From Nitrosomonas sp. PY1 (lineage in GTDB: Bacteria; Pseudomonadota; Gammaproteobacteria; Burkholderiales; Nitrosomonadaceae), in assembly GCF_022836435.1 (NCBI RefSeq), contig NZ_BQXC01000001.1:1562121-1626120 (forward strand): 64,000 nucleotides of DNA, read 5' to 3'. The notes under the pieces are model-generated. The model saw only the letters and a list, made by a program, of their open reading frames with translations, ran no database searches and had not been told where the DNA came from. This document shows, one piece after another, positions 37,575-48,559 of the stretch. Numbering within the stretch: position 1 is the first letter of the stretch; each line of letters begins with the position of its first letter. Position numbers and translations under genes: made by a program.

Positions 37575-38207
37575 ATGCAAAAGCTGTTTAAATTTATATC
37601 ACTCGCATTTGTTTTGCTAACCAACCCATTTTCAATATTTACTGCACAAGCAGATTTTGTTTCATATCCTAATATGGGATCGGCTAATACACAAACCTAT
37701 ACTTTTACTGCCACATCGACTGGAGAAATCGGTGCTTATTTTTTAGGAAGTTCGGCAGCTTATACAAATACCGTCTCATTGTTGGTAAACGGTGTTATTA
37801 CTCCGGAATCATCATCCGGTTTGTTTAATAACCACACTTCTAATTTTGGTGACTATATCGTTTTTGGACATGTAAATGCAGGAGATACGCTAACGTTCCA
37901 GTTAAATGTATCTGACACAGGGCAAACATGGTCTTCAAACACATCTCAAAATACTGATCATAGCAATCACATTTATTCCGCCTCTTATAACGGAGATTCC
38001 GCTCAGCACATTCCGGCTGGAACATATATTGGATTTGAAGATATCTATGGAGGGGGCGATCTTGATTATAATGATGAATCTTTCCTCTTTACCAACATCA
38101 GTCACGTAAGCCCTGTACCGGAGCCTGAAACCTATGCAATGTTACTGATAGGGTTAGGTTTAATTTTTGGATTTACCAAGCACAATAGGAGAAAAATAAG
38201 AATTTAG
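37575..38207 (+). CDS. PEP-CTERM sorted exported protein with DUF4114-like domain
   Basis: 210 residues. Signal peptide (FKFISLAFVLLTNPF...AQA), then a beta-rich domain ending in GFEDIYGGGDLDYNDESFLF, the DUF4114-type acidic motif that probably binds calcium. The C-terminus has the PEP-CTERM sorting signal: VPEPETYAMLLIGLGLIF followed by a basic tail. Such proteins are processed by exosortase and associated with extracellular polysaccharide. The gene stands alone; 37266-37574 upstream shows no other frame. Confidence 0.88.
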   Translation: MQKLFKFISLAFVLLTNPFSIFTAQADFVSYPNMGSANTQTYTFTATSTGEIGAYFLGSSAAYTNTVSLLVNGVITPESSSGLFNNHTSNFGDYIVFGHVNAGDTLTFQLNVSDTGQTWSSNTSQNTDHSNHIYSASYNGDSAQHIPAGTYIGFEDIYGGGDLDYNDESFLFTNISHVSPVPEPETYAMLLIGLGLIFGFTKHNRRKIRI

Positions 38208-38558
38208 ATCTGAAGGTAGTAGAAACTGAGGAAGATTTTCTCTAGACGCTTTTGAAATAAATATTTCATTCATAGATAGAAACAAACTCGTAATATTGAG
38301 GCCCCACACCGCCAGTAAAGCGAGTTTGTGATACCCCGATTGATTCTCAGATCACATAATGTTGTTGTCATTAAGCAAAGTATCTCTATTGATCGAGAAA
38401 AGCTTTGAGCAATAGTTTCAGCTTGGAATCCTACTCCCTATAGTTTGGCAAAATCTCTTATAATAAGAGAATAACCCCTCGATTTCTTGTTTTCTAACGC
38501 CCCTCTAAACTAAAAATTGTGTTTTGCTAGTTTACTAAACTGAATATAGTCCTCGTCT
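38208..38558. other. Intergenic region before bioA
   Basis: No gene seen. CAAACTCG at about 38284 and CGAGTTTG at about 38322 could pair around a 30-base loop, without a T-run. The stretch just before bioA is AT-rich and probably holds its promoter. Confidence 0.35.
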
Positions 38559-39890
38559 ATGAAAGCCATTTCTGCATATTCTTTTGATCTACAGCAACGA
38601 AGTATGGCAGCGGTTTGGCACCCATGTAGCATCATGAAGCAGCATGAAAATCATGCTTTGATTCCGATTGTACGTGGAGAAGGTACTTGGTTATATGATG
38701 CCGATGGCAATCGCTATCTTGATGCAATTAGTTCTTGGTGGGTTAATCTGTTTGGACATTGCAATCCTGATATTAATGCTGCAATACGTGATCAACTCGA
38801 TAAGCTAGAACATGTGATGTTAGCCGGGTTCGCGCACGAACCAGCAATACAACTAGCGGAAAAATTAAAAAGCTTGACTGCGAACCTACTCGGGCATTGT
38901 TTCTATGCCAGTGACGGTGCGTCTGCTACAGAAATTGCTTTAAAAATGAGCTTTCACTACTGGCAATTATCCGGTAAGCAACAAAAAACCAATTTTATTC
39001 ATCTAAAAAATAGCTATCACGGTGAGACACTCGGTGCATTATCTGTAACAGACGTTGTAATTTTCAAACAAATGTATGCTCCCTTACTACGTCAATGCGC
39101 TACCATGCCAACTCCTGATTGGCGCTATGCAGACGCTGGGGAATCACATAAAGATTATGCGCTTCGCGCCGCAAGTATGTTGGAAAATTATTTGGCGCAG
39201 CACCATGCAACTACCGCTGCATTCATTCTCGAACCCTTGGTTCAAGGTGCTGCTGGCATGGGTATGTATCACCCTGTTTACTTGCAACGCGCCAGAGAGA
39301 TTTGCACACAATACCAGGTGCATTTGATTGCTGACGAAATTGCGGTTGGTTTCGGTCGAACAGGAACTTTATTTGCCTATGAACAAGCTGATGCTGTACC
39401 TGATTTTTTATGCTTAGCCAAAGGACTTAGCGGTGGATATTTGCCACTTTCCGTGGTAATGACTTCCGATAATATTTACCAACCCTTCTATGATGAAAAA
39501 TCATCTCGCACCTTTCTACACTCTCATTCACACACTGGTAATGCACTCGCATGTCGAGCCGCTTTAGCCACACTAGATTTATTTGAGCAGCAAGATGTAA
39601 TCACAAACAATCGTGGAAAAACAACATATTTAAACAAAATTTGCGAACCGCTTGCCACACATCCCAGAGTACGAAATTTTCGTAATTGCGGTATGATCTG
39701 GGCATTTGAGTTTGAAACTGAAGAACATGATTTCGCAACACAGTGTTTTCAAGCCGCATTAAAACAGCAATTACTGCTGCGTCCGTTGGATAAAACAGTT
39801 TATTTTATGCCGCCGTATATTATCAATCAGCACGAAATGAATTTACTCGTTAGCGGGACACTCAATGTACTAAACACATTATCAAAATAA
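38559..39890 (+). CDS. bioA: Adenosylmethionine-8-amino-7-oxononanoate aminotransferase
   Basis: 443 residues. Class III PLP aminotransferase of the BioA type: WHPCSIMKQHENHALIPIVRGEGTWL at the start, YASDGASATEIALKMSFHYW, YHGETLGALSVTD, DEIAVGFGRTGTLFA, and LAKGLSGGYLPLSVVM with the PLP lysine. It converts KAPA to DAPA in biotin synthesis using SAM as amino donor. No other bio genes are beside it, so the pathway is split in this genome. It converges with cheV, 12 bp apart. Confidence 0.95.
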   Translation: MKAISAYSFDLQQRSMAAVWHPCSIMKQHENHALIPIVRGEGTWLYDADGNRYLDAISSWWVNLFGHCNPDINAAIRDQLDKLEHVMLAGFAHEPAIQLAEKLKSLTANLLGHCFYASDGASATEIALKMSFHYWQLSGKQQKTNFIHLKNSYHGETLGALSVTDVVIFKQMYAPLLRQCATMPTPDWRYADAGESHKDYALRAASMLENYLAQHHATTAAFILEPLVQGAAGMGMYHPVYLQRAREICTQYQVHLIADEIAVGFGRTGTLFAYEQADAVPDFLCLAKGLSGGYLPLSVVMTSDNIYQPFYDEKSSRTFLHSHSHTGNALACRAALATLDLFEQQDVITNNRGKTTYLNKICEPLATHPRVRNFRNCGMIWAFEFETEEHDFATQCFQAALKQQLLLRPLDKTVYFMPPYIINQHEMNLLVSGTLNVLNTLSK

Positions 39891-39902
39891 TCCCCTAAAA
39901 AA

Positions 39903-40862
39903 CTACCCACGATTATTCTCAATCGCCTTACGAATGGCTTCAGTGAAATCTTCAGCCGAAAACTTAACTACATACGCATCTGCACCAGAAGATTTAACGA
40001 GGCTTTCATTGGCCTCACCCGTCAATGATGAATGGATCATCACCGGAATAGATTTGAATCGATGATCGCTTTTAAGTTTACGTGTCAAAGTAAATCCATC
40101 CATTTCCGGCATTTCCAAGTCGGTTAACACTAAAGCAATTTTATCTTTGATTGTTTTACCCTCAGCGACTGCTGCATCCGATATTGCTTGGATTCGCTCC
40201 CAAGCCTCTCGCCCGCTTTTGGTCATAATAAATGACGCACCTTGCTGAGCAAGTCCTTTCTCGATCATACCACGTGCGAGCGGAGAATCATCAGCAACAA
40301 GAATTGAAGCTCCTGCCAGTATATTAGCCTTAACAACACTTCTTTCTTGCACCAAATCACCCGTGGCATTTGGTAAAACATCACGCAAAATTTGCTCTAC
40401 ATCCAATACCTGCACCAGAGCTGAATCAGCATTACGATCTAAGCGTACGATACTGGTAACCAGACCTGCCCCCCTTCCCTCGGCCGGGATGACCTGATCC
40501 CATTCCAGGCGTATGATCTCACTGACTTCTTCGACAGCAAAAGCCTGTGTAGATCGCGCATACTCGGTAACCAATAGGATTGGAGTATCTTTTTTAGGCA
40601 CACATCCAACTACTTTAGGCAGATTGATGACAGTGATAATCTGGCCGCGTATATTAGCAACACCCATCACGCTGCTGTGTACATTGGTAAGCGCGGTAAT
40701 CGTCGGCATCACCAAAATTTCCCGAACTTTGAAAACATTAATACCAAATAACTCGCGGTGATCTGTTCCTGGAGCCTCACCTAACCTGAACAACAACAAT
40801 TCAAATTTATTGCTGGCCGTTAGATTAGTACGTTCATCTATCTCATGTAAAGCTGTGCTCAT
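39903..40862 (-). CDS. cheV: Chemotaxis protein CheV (CheW-REC)
   Basis: 319 residues. The N-terminal CheW domain (FELLLFRLGE, FGINVFKVREIL, GVANIRGQIITVINL) couples receptors to CheA; the C-terminal receiver (LVADDSPLARGMI, VLTDLEMPEMDGF with the phosphoacceptor Asp, VVKFSAEDF with the conserved Lys) allows adaptation by phosphorylation. No other che gene is nearby. A HD-GYP gene lies about 190 bp upstream on the same strand. Confidence 0.93.
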   Translation of the reverse strand: MSTALHEIDERTNLTASNKFELLLFRLGEAPGTDHRELFGINVFKVREILVMPTITALTNVHSSVMGVANIRGQIITVINLPKVVGCVPKKDTPILLVTEYARSTQAFAVEEVSEIIRLEWDQVIPAEGRGAGLVTSIVRLDRNADSALVQVLDVEQILRDVLPNATGDLVQERSVVKANILAGASILVADDSPLARGMIEKGLAQQGASFIMTKSGREAWERIQAISDAAVAEGKTIKDKIALVLTDLEMPEMDGFTLTRKLKSDHRFKSIPVMIHSSLTGEANESLVKSSGADAYVVKFSAEDFTEAIRKAIENNRG

Positions 40863-41052
40863 GAACCGCCCCCGCAGAAATAAAGTAAGTTAGGCACCGA
40901 GTGTAGCTTACTTCACTACCTAAAAAAGGAAGAAGCAGTACTGAGAAAGGACTGCTTATCTAAATTTTAAACCCCAGAAAAACACTCTCATCATCAAGAT
41001 CGCTTCTAGAATCGTTATGATCAGACTCCAGCTTATCCGGGGCTTCTCCGGT

Positions 41053-42277
41053 CTATTCAACAATGCCTTGCAATCTATCAACGTTCAATTGCCATTTAGA
41101 TGGATCTTCAATACTATCGATACTATCCGAGCCCTTCGATAGATCTATAATTTCTATAGGTATATGCATATTAGATCGCACTGAAAAAAATACCTTGATA
41201 ATCGGTGTAACCAGGCTTTTTTTCGATTGCTCAAGCACCACACCGAGACGGCCCGATTTGAGTTTCAGTAACGTGCCACTTGGATAGATGCCGATAGTTT
41301 TGACGAAAGCATGAAAGATTGTTTCATCGAAATGTCCTTCTCTCCATGCCGTCATTTTGCTAATCGATTCGGCTGGCCCCCAGGCTTTTTTATAACATCG
41401 ATCGGAACTGATCGCATCATAGACATCACACACCGCACCCATGCGGGCAAACAAACTCAAGTCGTCGCCCGATATTTTCTCAGGGTAACCTCGACCATCA
41501 ACGCGCTCGTGGTGATGCAAACACACATCCAAAGCCACATTGTCAACTTGGTAGCTCGCTTTAAGTATTTCCCAACCGTGCTGCGGATGCCGCTTTACGA
41601 CATTAAATTCTTCATCCGTCAATTTACCAGGTTTGTCCAATACTTCACTAGGAATTGCCATTTTCCCTACATCGTGCAATAGCCCCGCCACGCCCGCCTG
41701 TCGTGTTTGACTCTCAGACAGCTTCAATTGCTTCGCCAATGCAATCATCAACATGCACACCGCAACCGAATGCAAGTATGTGTACTCATTAGCATTCTTT
41801 AATCGCGCCAAACTCAGTAGCGCACTTGGATTCCTCTCGATCGAAGATTGAATGTCCTCCACCAATCCTTCTGCTCCCTGAACATCCAACGCCTTCCCTA
41901 AACGAGCATCGCCAAACATCGACGTTACAACCTTTTTAGCCTTAGTGTGTATTTTTTTTTGCAACAACCAATTCGTCGTCAAATGATACTTGTTTCTTAA
42001 TCGCTGGTTGCATTTTAACCGGTTCAGATTCAGGCTTCTCAGGCTCAAATTCAGGCTCTTTAGCAGATTCCGAAACCACCGCTACTGCCGCGACATCAAG
42101 TCCTTTATTCGTATCAATCCATATTTCATGGACTCCAGAATGAATCAATTTTTGTAAATCTTTAGGATCATCCAACTTAAAGGATTTTTTCCAGAATGGA
42201 TGTTCCAACCAATTCCCACGCAGCTCATGGATATACATTCCGAGGCAGACTTCGTTAACATTCACTTTTTTGATCAT
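41053..42277 (-). pseudogene. HD-GYP phosphodiesterase gene split by frameshift at an A9 run
   Basis: The first frame (42277 to 41942) encodes a DUF3391-like N-terminus (MIKKVNVNEVCLGMYIHELRGNWLEHPFW) and stops just past nine consecutive A residues on the coding strand (+ strand T at 41952-41960). The next frame continues at once with KIHTKAKKVV and a full HD-GYP domain: LLHDVGKMAIP, HHHERVDGRGYP, DVYDAISSDRCYKKAW. Eight instead of nine A residues would give one protein of about 407 residues. This family degrades cyclic di-GMP. It is either a true frameshift, a sequencing error in a homopolymer, or transcriptional slippage; the intact downstream part speaks for recent or reversible change. 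Confidence 0.8.
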
Positions 42278-42371
42278 AAGGCGGAATAGTAATAAACCAA
42301 TTTATTAACTTGATAATTAATATCATACTGCTCTATGCGCTCTATCGAAAATTATAATATCTTAGAAAGAA

Positions 42372-45134
42372 CTAAGACAATTTAACGAATTGTTCGTTTA
42401 TCTTGCTTAATTTCTCTGTAAATGCTTGTAGTCGCTCTTTTTCCTGAAGCACCACACTTTCCGGAGCGCGTTCAACAAAACTCACATTCGAAAGCTTTGC
42501 TTGCGCTTTGGCTATCTCTGCTTGTATCCGAGTCATTTCCTTAGATAAACGATCACGCTCGGCTGGTACATCAATTTCAACTTTAAGCATCAGTCGAAAA
42601 TCTCCAACAATTGAAACCGGAGCACCGACGTTCGGTAAATTTTCTGAAATATGCACATCAGAAAGCTTCGCTAAAGTAGATAAGTAAGGTGAGAATTCAT
42701 TCAAAGTTCTAGGATCACCAGTAACCCACAGCGGTACTTTAGTGGCAGGAGATAAATTCATTTCACTGCGTAATGTACGGCACGCATTCACCATATCTTT
42801 CAGTAAGGCGATTGATTCTTCCGCAAGCGAATCAATTCGCTCTAGATTTGCTTGTGGATATGGTTGATTCATGATGCTAGTACCCGTTCTTCCAGCAAGC
42901 GACGCAACAGTTTGCCACAATTCTTCGGTAATGAAGGGAATAATCGGATGCGCTAATCGCAGCATAGCTTCCAACACACGCACCAACGTCCGGCGAGTAG
43001 CGCGTTGCACTGCAGCATCCTTATTATTCAGTTGTACTTTGGCCAATTCCACATACCAATCACAGTATTCATCCCATACCAATTCATAAATCTCTCTCGC
43101 AGCGAGATCGAAACGAAAATCACTGAATGCCTGTGCAATGTTGTACTCAGCCTGTTGCAAACGACCGATTATCCAACGATCTGCCGCATGATAATAAAGT
43201 GGCTGTGACTCATCCAAGCCGGTATCCTCACCGTCACAATTCATTAAGACATACCGAGTCGCATTCCATAATTTGTTACAAAAATTGCGATAGCCCTCGC
43301 AACGCTGCATATCGAATTTGATATCGCGGCCATGCGATGCCAGACTCGCAAACGTGAAGCGTAACGCATCTGTACCAAATGCCGGAATTCCTTCTGGAAA
43401 GTGTTTACGGGTAGTTTTTTCTATGGCCTCGGCCTGCTTGGGATTCATTAAGCCCGTCGTACGTTTGGCAATCAGTTCCCGTAACGTGATGCCGTCGATC
43501 AAATCGAGTGGATCCAACACATTGCCTTTGGATTTACTCATTTTCTGACCTTCAGAATCACGAATCAGTCCTGTGATATACACTTCTTTAAAAGGCACCT
43601 TACCGGTGAAGTGCAACGACATCATCGCCATGCGCGCAACCCAGAAAAAAATGATATCAAAACCTGTGATCAACACCGAAGTCGGTAGAAATGCTTTGAT
43701 CTCGGCAGTTTCATCTGGCCAACCCAAGGTTGAGAATGGCCATAATGCGGATGAAAACCATGTATCCAATACATCTTCATCCTGTTTCAATTGATGAGTA
43801 CCGGATAATTTCTGCGCTTCTTCCAAGTTGTGTGCAACGAATACATGGCCTCGATCGTCATACCACGCAGGAATGCGGTGTCCCCACCAAAGCTGGCGCG
43901 AGATACACCAGTCTTGAATATTCTCCAGCCATTGATTGTAAGTATGACTCCAATTATCCGGAGTGAACTTAATATCACCTTTTGCCACTGCGTCTAAACC
44001 GCTTTTTGCCAAACCTTCCATTGCCACATACCATTGATCAGTCAACATCGGCTCGATAATTGTATGCGTGCGATCTCCTCGCGGAGCCATTAATTTATGA
44101 TCTTTAATTTCAACCAACAAGCCTTGTGCATCCAAATCGGCAACAATTTTCTTCCGTGCATCAAAGCGATCAAGCCCCTGATAAGTGACTGGTGCATTTT
44201 GATTGATTTTGCCATCTAGTGTCAGGATATTAACGGGTTCGAGTTGATGTCGTTGTCCAATCTGATAGTCGTTAAAATCATGTGCTGGAGTGATCTTAAC
44301 GCAGCCAGTACCGAATTCTTTGTCGACATAACTGTCCGCAATAATCGGAATCGTTCGGTTACACAACGGTAGCTGTACTTGCATCCCTATCAAATGCTGA
44401 TAACGTGGATCCTCCGGATGCACAGCGATCGCAACATCACCAAGCATTGTTTCAGGTCGCGTGGTAGCCACCACCAGCGACTCGGTTTGGTGAGTGCTAT
44501 CGGCTGGACTCGTTGATGCTAACGGATAACGAATATGCCACAGTGAGCCATTTTCTTCCGTCGCGACAACTTCCAAATCGGAAACTGCCGTTTGTAGTAC
44601 CGGATCCCAATTCACTAACCGCTTACCGCGATAAATCAATCCTTCACGGTACAAACGCACAAAGACTTCCACGACAGCGCGCGATAACGCCACATCCATC
44701 GTAAATCGTTCGCGCGTCCAGTCACAGGAATTCCCGAGCCGACGCATTTGCCGCGTAATAGTTGAGCCCGATTGTTCTTTCCACTGCCAAACACGTTCGA
44801 GAAAAGCTTCCCGCCCCATTTTGCGGCGATCCAGATTCTGTTGATCCAATTGACGTTCAACCACGATTTGCGTTGCAATACCAGCATGATCGGTACCTGG
44901 TTGCCACAAAGTGTTTTCGCCAAGCATGCGATGATAACGCGTTAATGCATCCATCAACGTATGCTGAAAAGCATGCCCCATATGTAATGTGCCGGTGACA
45001 TTCGGAGGCGGCAGCATAATGCAATAGGCAGAAGAGTTTTCTGTCATTTCCGGCTTAAAATAACCGGCTGACTCCCAAATCGAATACCAACGATCTTCGA
45101 TTCGTTTTGGATCAAAGCTTTTTTCAAGTTCCAT
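42372..45134 (-). CDS. valS: Valyl-tRNA synthetase
   Basis: 920 residues, normal length. Class I motifs: [18 protein letters not shown] (HIGH), the editing domain segment [31 protein letters not shown] (KMSKS), and a C-terminal coiled-coil arm ([13 protein letters not shown] to the end). It charges tRNA-Val in the cytosol. Single gene between the HD-GYP locus and the lpxK-like gene. Confidence 0.98.
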   Translation of the reverse strand: MELEKSFDPKRIEDRWYSIWESAGYFKPEMTENSSAYCIMLPPPNVTGTLHMGHAFQHTLMDALTRYHRMLGENTLWQPGTDHAGIATQIVVERQLDQQNLDRRKMGREAFLERVWQWKEQSGSTITRQMRRLGNSCDWTRERFTMDVALSRAVVEVFVRLYREGLIYRGKRLVNWDPVLQTAVSDLEVVATEENGSLWHIRYPLASTSPADSTHQTESLVVATTRPETMLGDVAIAVHPEDPRYQHLIGMQVQLPLCNRTIPIIADSYVDKEFGTGCVKITPAHDFNDYQIGQRHQLEPVNILTLDGKINQNAPVTYQGLDRFDARKKIVADLDAQGLLVEIKDHKLMAPRGDRTHTIIEPMLTDQWYVAMEGLAKSGLDAVAKGDIKFTPDNWSHTYNQWLENIQDWCISRQLWWGHRIPAWYDDRGHVFVAHNLEEAQKLSGTHQLKQDEDVLDTWFSSALWPFSTLGWPDETAEIKAFLPTSVLITGFDIIFFWVARMAMMSLHFTGKVPFKEVYITGLIRDSEGQKMSKSKGNVLDPLDLIDGITLRELIAKRTTGLMNPKQAEAIEKTTRKHFPEGIPAFGTDALRFTFASLASHGRDIKFDMQRCEGYRNFCNKLWNATRYVLMNCDGEDTGLDESQPLYYHAADRWIIGRLQQAEYNIAQAFSDFRFDLAAREIYELVWDEYCDWYVELAKVQLNNKDAAVQRATRRTLVRVLEAMLRLAHPIIPFITEELWQTVASLAGRTGTSIMNQPYPQANLERIDSLAEESIALLKDMVNACRTLRSEMNLSPATKVPLWVTGDPRTLNEFSPYLSTLAKLSDVHISENLPNVGAPVSIVGDFRLMLKVEIDVPAERDRLSKEMTRIQAEIAKAQAKLSNVSFVERAPESVVLQEKERLQAFTEKLSKINEQFVKLS

Positions 45135-45439
45135 GGAGTGAAGAATAAATGCGACGGATAAAAACCGCTATTATAGCGGATGAGGTACTGTATGCTACAG
45201 GGCCATCAAGTCTCGATATTCAGCAGATTATTTTTAAATTAAAAGATTGTGTTGTACTATGCTTCCTAGTCGATGCACTCAATACGTTAGCTAATGATTC
45301 AGCAAAACGTAGCAAATCACCTAGCTAGTGGAAAGGTCATTTCATTTATGAATCAGCTTAACCAGATTATCCGAATAAATACCTATTCATATACTGCACC
45401 GATGTTTCTAGACTCACGCTACTCTCAGCTTTTCAAAAC
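45135..45439. other. Intergenic region between valS and the lpxK-like gene
   Basis: Divergent spacer of 305 bp. It must hold the promoters of both genes; no distinct operator, RNA gene or terminator was recognised. Confidence 0.4.
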
Positions 45440-46465
45440 ATGAAATTATCCGCGCTTTATTGGCATCGATTTACTCCTCTGCACATTATTTTATGGCCGA
45501 TTAGCCTAGTCTACGAGTTGTCCCTGATAACTAGAAAATTATGCTATTGGCTGGATATTCTTCCGTCCACTAAATTACCCGTTCCAGTTATCAGTGTTGA
45601 TGCTATCAGCATTGAGGCTAATGGCAAGACACCGTTAATACTCTGGTTAGTCAATAACTTGGCGAGACACGGCTACACACCCGGAATTGTGATTCGCAGA
45701 AACTTTAGCGCAAAACCGCCTATTGCCATTACATCCGCCACGACACCTGAAACCACTGATAGTGACACACTATTATTTACACACCATCTCGGCGCCACTT
45801 GCCTGATTTGGACAGGCAATGATCGCATTCAAACGGCCCAAGCACTACTGTATGCTCATCCAAATTGCGACGTGCTTATTTTTAGCGACATACTGCAATA
45901 TCACCAACTCGAGCGGGATATCGAAATAACCTTGGTTGATTTTTCCGATTATGCCTACGGCAACGGACTTTTATTGCCTGCTGGTCCATTACGCACTAAC
46001 CCTCGGCGACTAAATCAAGACAGTATTATTCTCGTAGCCGGAGGAGAACATAATTTTACAATGATCACCGATAATTGGCATACAAAGTATCCAATTAAAT
46101 GGATCACAGAAACAGTGTATAACGTACTTAAACCCGAAAACCGTCGATTATTATCAAGCTTCGAAGAAATACCGATACATGTAATAGTCGATGAAAGTGA
46201 CGAAGAGTGGATGTTTGCTGCGATACAAACAGCCGGACTAAATACTGGTGCCATATTACATTCATTCTCGGAACATCATCGATTTGTAGCAAATGACTTC
46301 GACTTTCCCCCGAATGAAGTCATCCTCATGTCTGAAAAAAAAGCTCTGTTGTGTCAAAATTTTGCCACTGAGGTACTATGGGCATTGCCAGAAGAAGTCT
46401 GGATAGGTATTGAGTTTGAAAACACCATTTTGAAGCAACTTAAAATCAAAACCGAGCAATGCTGA
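45440..46465 (+). CDS. LpxK-like tetraacyldisaccharide 4'-kinase homologue, divergent
   Basis: 341 residues. The layout matches LpxK: N-terminal membrane-associated helix (LHIILWPISLVYELSLITRK), LPVPVISVDAISIEANGKTPLILWLVNNL where the P-loop belongs, RDIEITLVDF, LLPAGPLRTNPRRL, and ILMSEKKALLCQNF near the end. LpxK phosphorylates the lipid A precursor at the inner membrane. Key sites deviate: the glycine-rich P-loop (typically GGNGKT or GGTGKT) is EANGKT, and the DDGLQH motif is SDILQY. It may be a non-kinase paralogue, or this lineage's lipid A kinase with unusual sites. I would not give the symbol without checking for a canonical copy. Confidence 0.7.
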   Translation: MKLSALYWHRFTPLHIILWPISLVYELSLITRKLCYWLDILPSTKLPVPVISVDAISIEANGKTPLILWLVNNLARHGYTPGIVIRRNFSAKPPIAITSATTPETTDSDTLLFTHHLGATCLIWTGNDRIQTAQALLYAHPNCDVLIFSDILQYHQLERDIEITLVDFSDYAYGNGLLLPAGPLRTNPRRLNQDSIILVAGGEHNFTMITDNWHTKYPIKWITETVYNVLKPENRRLLSSFEEIPIHVIVDESDEEWMFAAIQTAGLNTGAILHSFSEHHRFVANDFDFPPNEVILMSEKKALLCQNFATEVLWALPEEVWIGIEFENTILKQLKIKTEQC

Positions 46466-46481
46466 GATGTGCTGTCAAAAA

Positions 46482-47284
46482 TGGGGTCCATGTGTTTAGG
46501 CAGTGCGTAGATTTGCATGGTACTGCTGCGAAAATTGCACAGGCGATAAATAGCTCAATTTTTCTTGCTTGCGCTGTCGGTTATAGAATATTTCGATATA
46601 TTCGGTAATCTCAGCAATGGCTTGTTGGCGTGTTTTGAATCTCCGGTGATGCACCAGTTCGGTTTTGAGTATCCCCCAGAAGCTTTCCATCTGCGCATTA
46701 TATAGCAGTTACCCTTGCGGCTCATGGATGCGGTCATGCCAAATTGTTGCAATAGCTTCTGGTAATCATGTGCACAGTATTGACTACCTCGATCTGAATG
46801 AGCAATGAGTCCCTGATTTGGATATTTACTTGCAGCTGCACGAAATAATGCTTGCATAACCAGACTCTTTGTCATTCTCTCATTCATCGCATAGCCCACT
46901 AACTCGCCATTAAATATGGTCTTTTACGCCAGCTAAGTACAACCAACCTTCATCGGTAGGAATGTAAGTCATGTCACTGAACCATACTTTACCGGGTGCT
47001 CTAATAGTAAATTCCCGCTTCACTCTGGATAGCTCTAGTTCAACTTCAGTCAGCACCTTCTGACACTTACCTACCGCAGCGAGTTCTCCCCGTCAGCATA
47101 AACCCAGCTCTTTAGCGTCCCCTTGGGTAATGACAGTCGCTTTGCCGCTTCAACCAACGTCAATCCACTTGCTTTGAAAAACTTAACTGATTCCTTACGA
47201 AACTTCCTGATTATACTGTGTACGCGGTAATTCCATTCTTATCCTCCATTTCATCCCCTCATTTTATGAAACTTAGGACTCCAT
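46482..47284 (-). mobile_element. IS3-family remnant with internal deletion
   Basis: On the minus strand the element begins TGGAGTCCTAAG (47284) and its other end reads TGGGGTCCATG from 46482 on the + strand, imperfect inverted repeats. Inside are an orfA start (MELPRTQYNQEV, then ESVKFFKASGLTLVEAAKRLSLPKGTLKSW in a shifted frame) and orfB pieces: APGKVWFSDMTYIPTDEGWLYL, LIAHSDRGSQYCAHDYQ, and ESFWGILKTELVHH, which carries the last catalytic Glu. About 800 bp remain of a usual 1.2 kb, with several frameshifts, so it is inactive. Confidence 0.82.
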
Positions 47285-47299
47285 GAAAATCAGCATACT

Positions 47300-48559
47300 T
47301 CATTTCAAATCAAGCAGTTTCTCTAGCAGCTGTGCTTTTGTCATGTTATCGCTGTACCAAAACTCGGCGATGGTATGCTGCAATTTTGTTCGCAAATGTT
47401 CTTTCATGGTAATTCTTGTGGAGAAAATCCGTTTAGAAGGAATACCCAGCGAGGCATACCGGTCCCTGATGCATGGTAGCAATTCGCTGGCGCTGACATC
47501 CTTGCGCACTGGCGTTGAGCCTTTGTGGTTCGCGAATGTGACTTGCTGCTGACGATCAAGCAGAAATGCCTGCATGAGGGCTTGGCCGTCAATCAAGGAT
47601 GGCTGCGTTAGCCGCGGATAGGCTATCGAATCGAGCGCGATGATAAATTGTCCGTCCGATTCTGGTACTGGAGCGCAAAGATAATCGCGATTCACCGTCA
47701 ATCCAGCCGCAACAAATTCACCGAGCACCCAATCTCCCATGACCAGCATTGCGGCTTTTCCATCCATTACGAACTTGGTCGCGTCGCTCCAAGATTTCAT
47801 TAGTCCAGGCGAGGGGCGGTAGTGACGAAGTTGATAGAGAATATCGAGAAGACGCTGAAATTCCTTCGATGAAAGAACGCTGAGATCCTGTTCCTTATAG
47901 AGTCTCTGATAACCTGAACGACCCAAGATGCTGGCCACAAGATTCGAAAACAAAAACCGAGTCGTCCATGGATCGTCGCTGATGGCAAGAGGAGTGATGT
48001 TGTGCTCATGAAATAGCTGCGCTTGTTTTAGCAATTCGTCCCAGTTTTTCGGTGGTTTCAATTTGAATTTTCGGTATAACTCCGCGTTGTACCACACCCA
48101 GTTCTCGTTGTGTATCGTTACGGGTTGAACGACTACTCGATTACCGACTGTTATCAAATCCATGACGAAGTCATGCATGAAAGATTGCCATTGCTGTTGT
48201 TCAACTACTTTATTCAATGGATAGGTAATACCTAAATTGTAGAGGTGGGTAATATCCTCACCAGTTAGCAATAGCACGGCTGTTGGTGGAAAACCTGCGG
48301 CGAAACGCATGAGTAGATCCCGTTTCATGTGCTGGTAGTCCGCTTCGCTGGACGAATACCAAATACCACCCCGGTTCTTTACTTGGGCGGAAATAGTATT
48401 GAGGGCGCTTATCTCGCCCGGGGATATCCAAAAATGAAGAAGATCGACTACTGGCGATTCTTTAGCAGCCTCCGCATTGGAGAATGGCGTGAATGGTGGG
48501 GTGCACCACAAAAACATCAGCAACATGATCATCGCGACGGCTCTGGGAGAAAGAGTCAT
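47300..48559 (-). CDS. Extracellular solute-binding protein, family 1
   Basis: About 419 residues from the ATG at 48559, which overlaps the GGDEF-EAL stop (ATGA) and has AAGGAAA upstream; a GTG-started extension of ten residues is less likely. Signal peptide (AVAMIMLLMFLWCTPPFTPFSNAEA). The fold is that of sugar-binding family 1 proteins (VDLLHFWISPGEISALN, MKRDLLMRFAAGFPPTAVLLL, KFVMDGKAAMLVMGDWVLGEF). There are no ABC permease genes next to it. The coupling to a c-di-GMP enzyme suggests that it senses a periplasmic ligand rather than importing it. Confidence 0.85.
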   Translation of the reverse strand: MTLSPRAVAMIMLLMFLWCTPPFTPFSNAEAAKESPVVDLLHFWISPGEISALNTISAQVKNRGGIWYSSSEADYQHMKRDLLMRFAAGFPPTAVLLLTGEDITHLYNLGITYPLNKVVEQQQWQSFMHDFVMDLITVGNRVVVQPVTIHNENWVWYNAELYRKFKLKPPKNWDELLKQAQLFHEHNITPLAISDDPWTTRFLFSNLVASILGRSGYQRLYKEQDLSVLSSKEFQRLLDILYQLRHYRPSPGLMKSWSDATKFVMDGKAAMLVMGDWVLGEFVAAGLTVNRDYLCAPVPESDGQFIIALDSIAYPRLTQPSLIDGQALMQAFLLDRQQQVTFANHKGSTPVRKDVSASELLPCIRDRYASLGIPSKRIFSTRITMKEHLRTKLQHTIAEFWYSDNMTKAQLLEKLLDLK

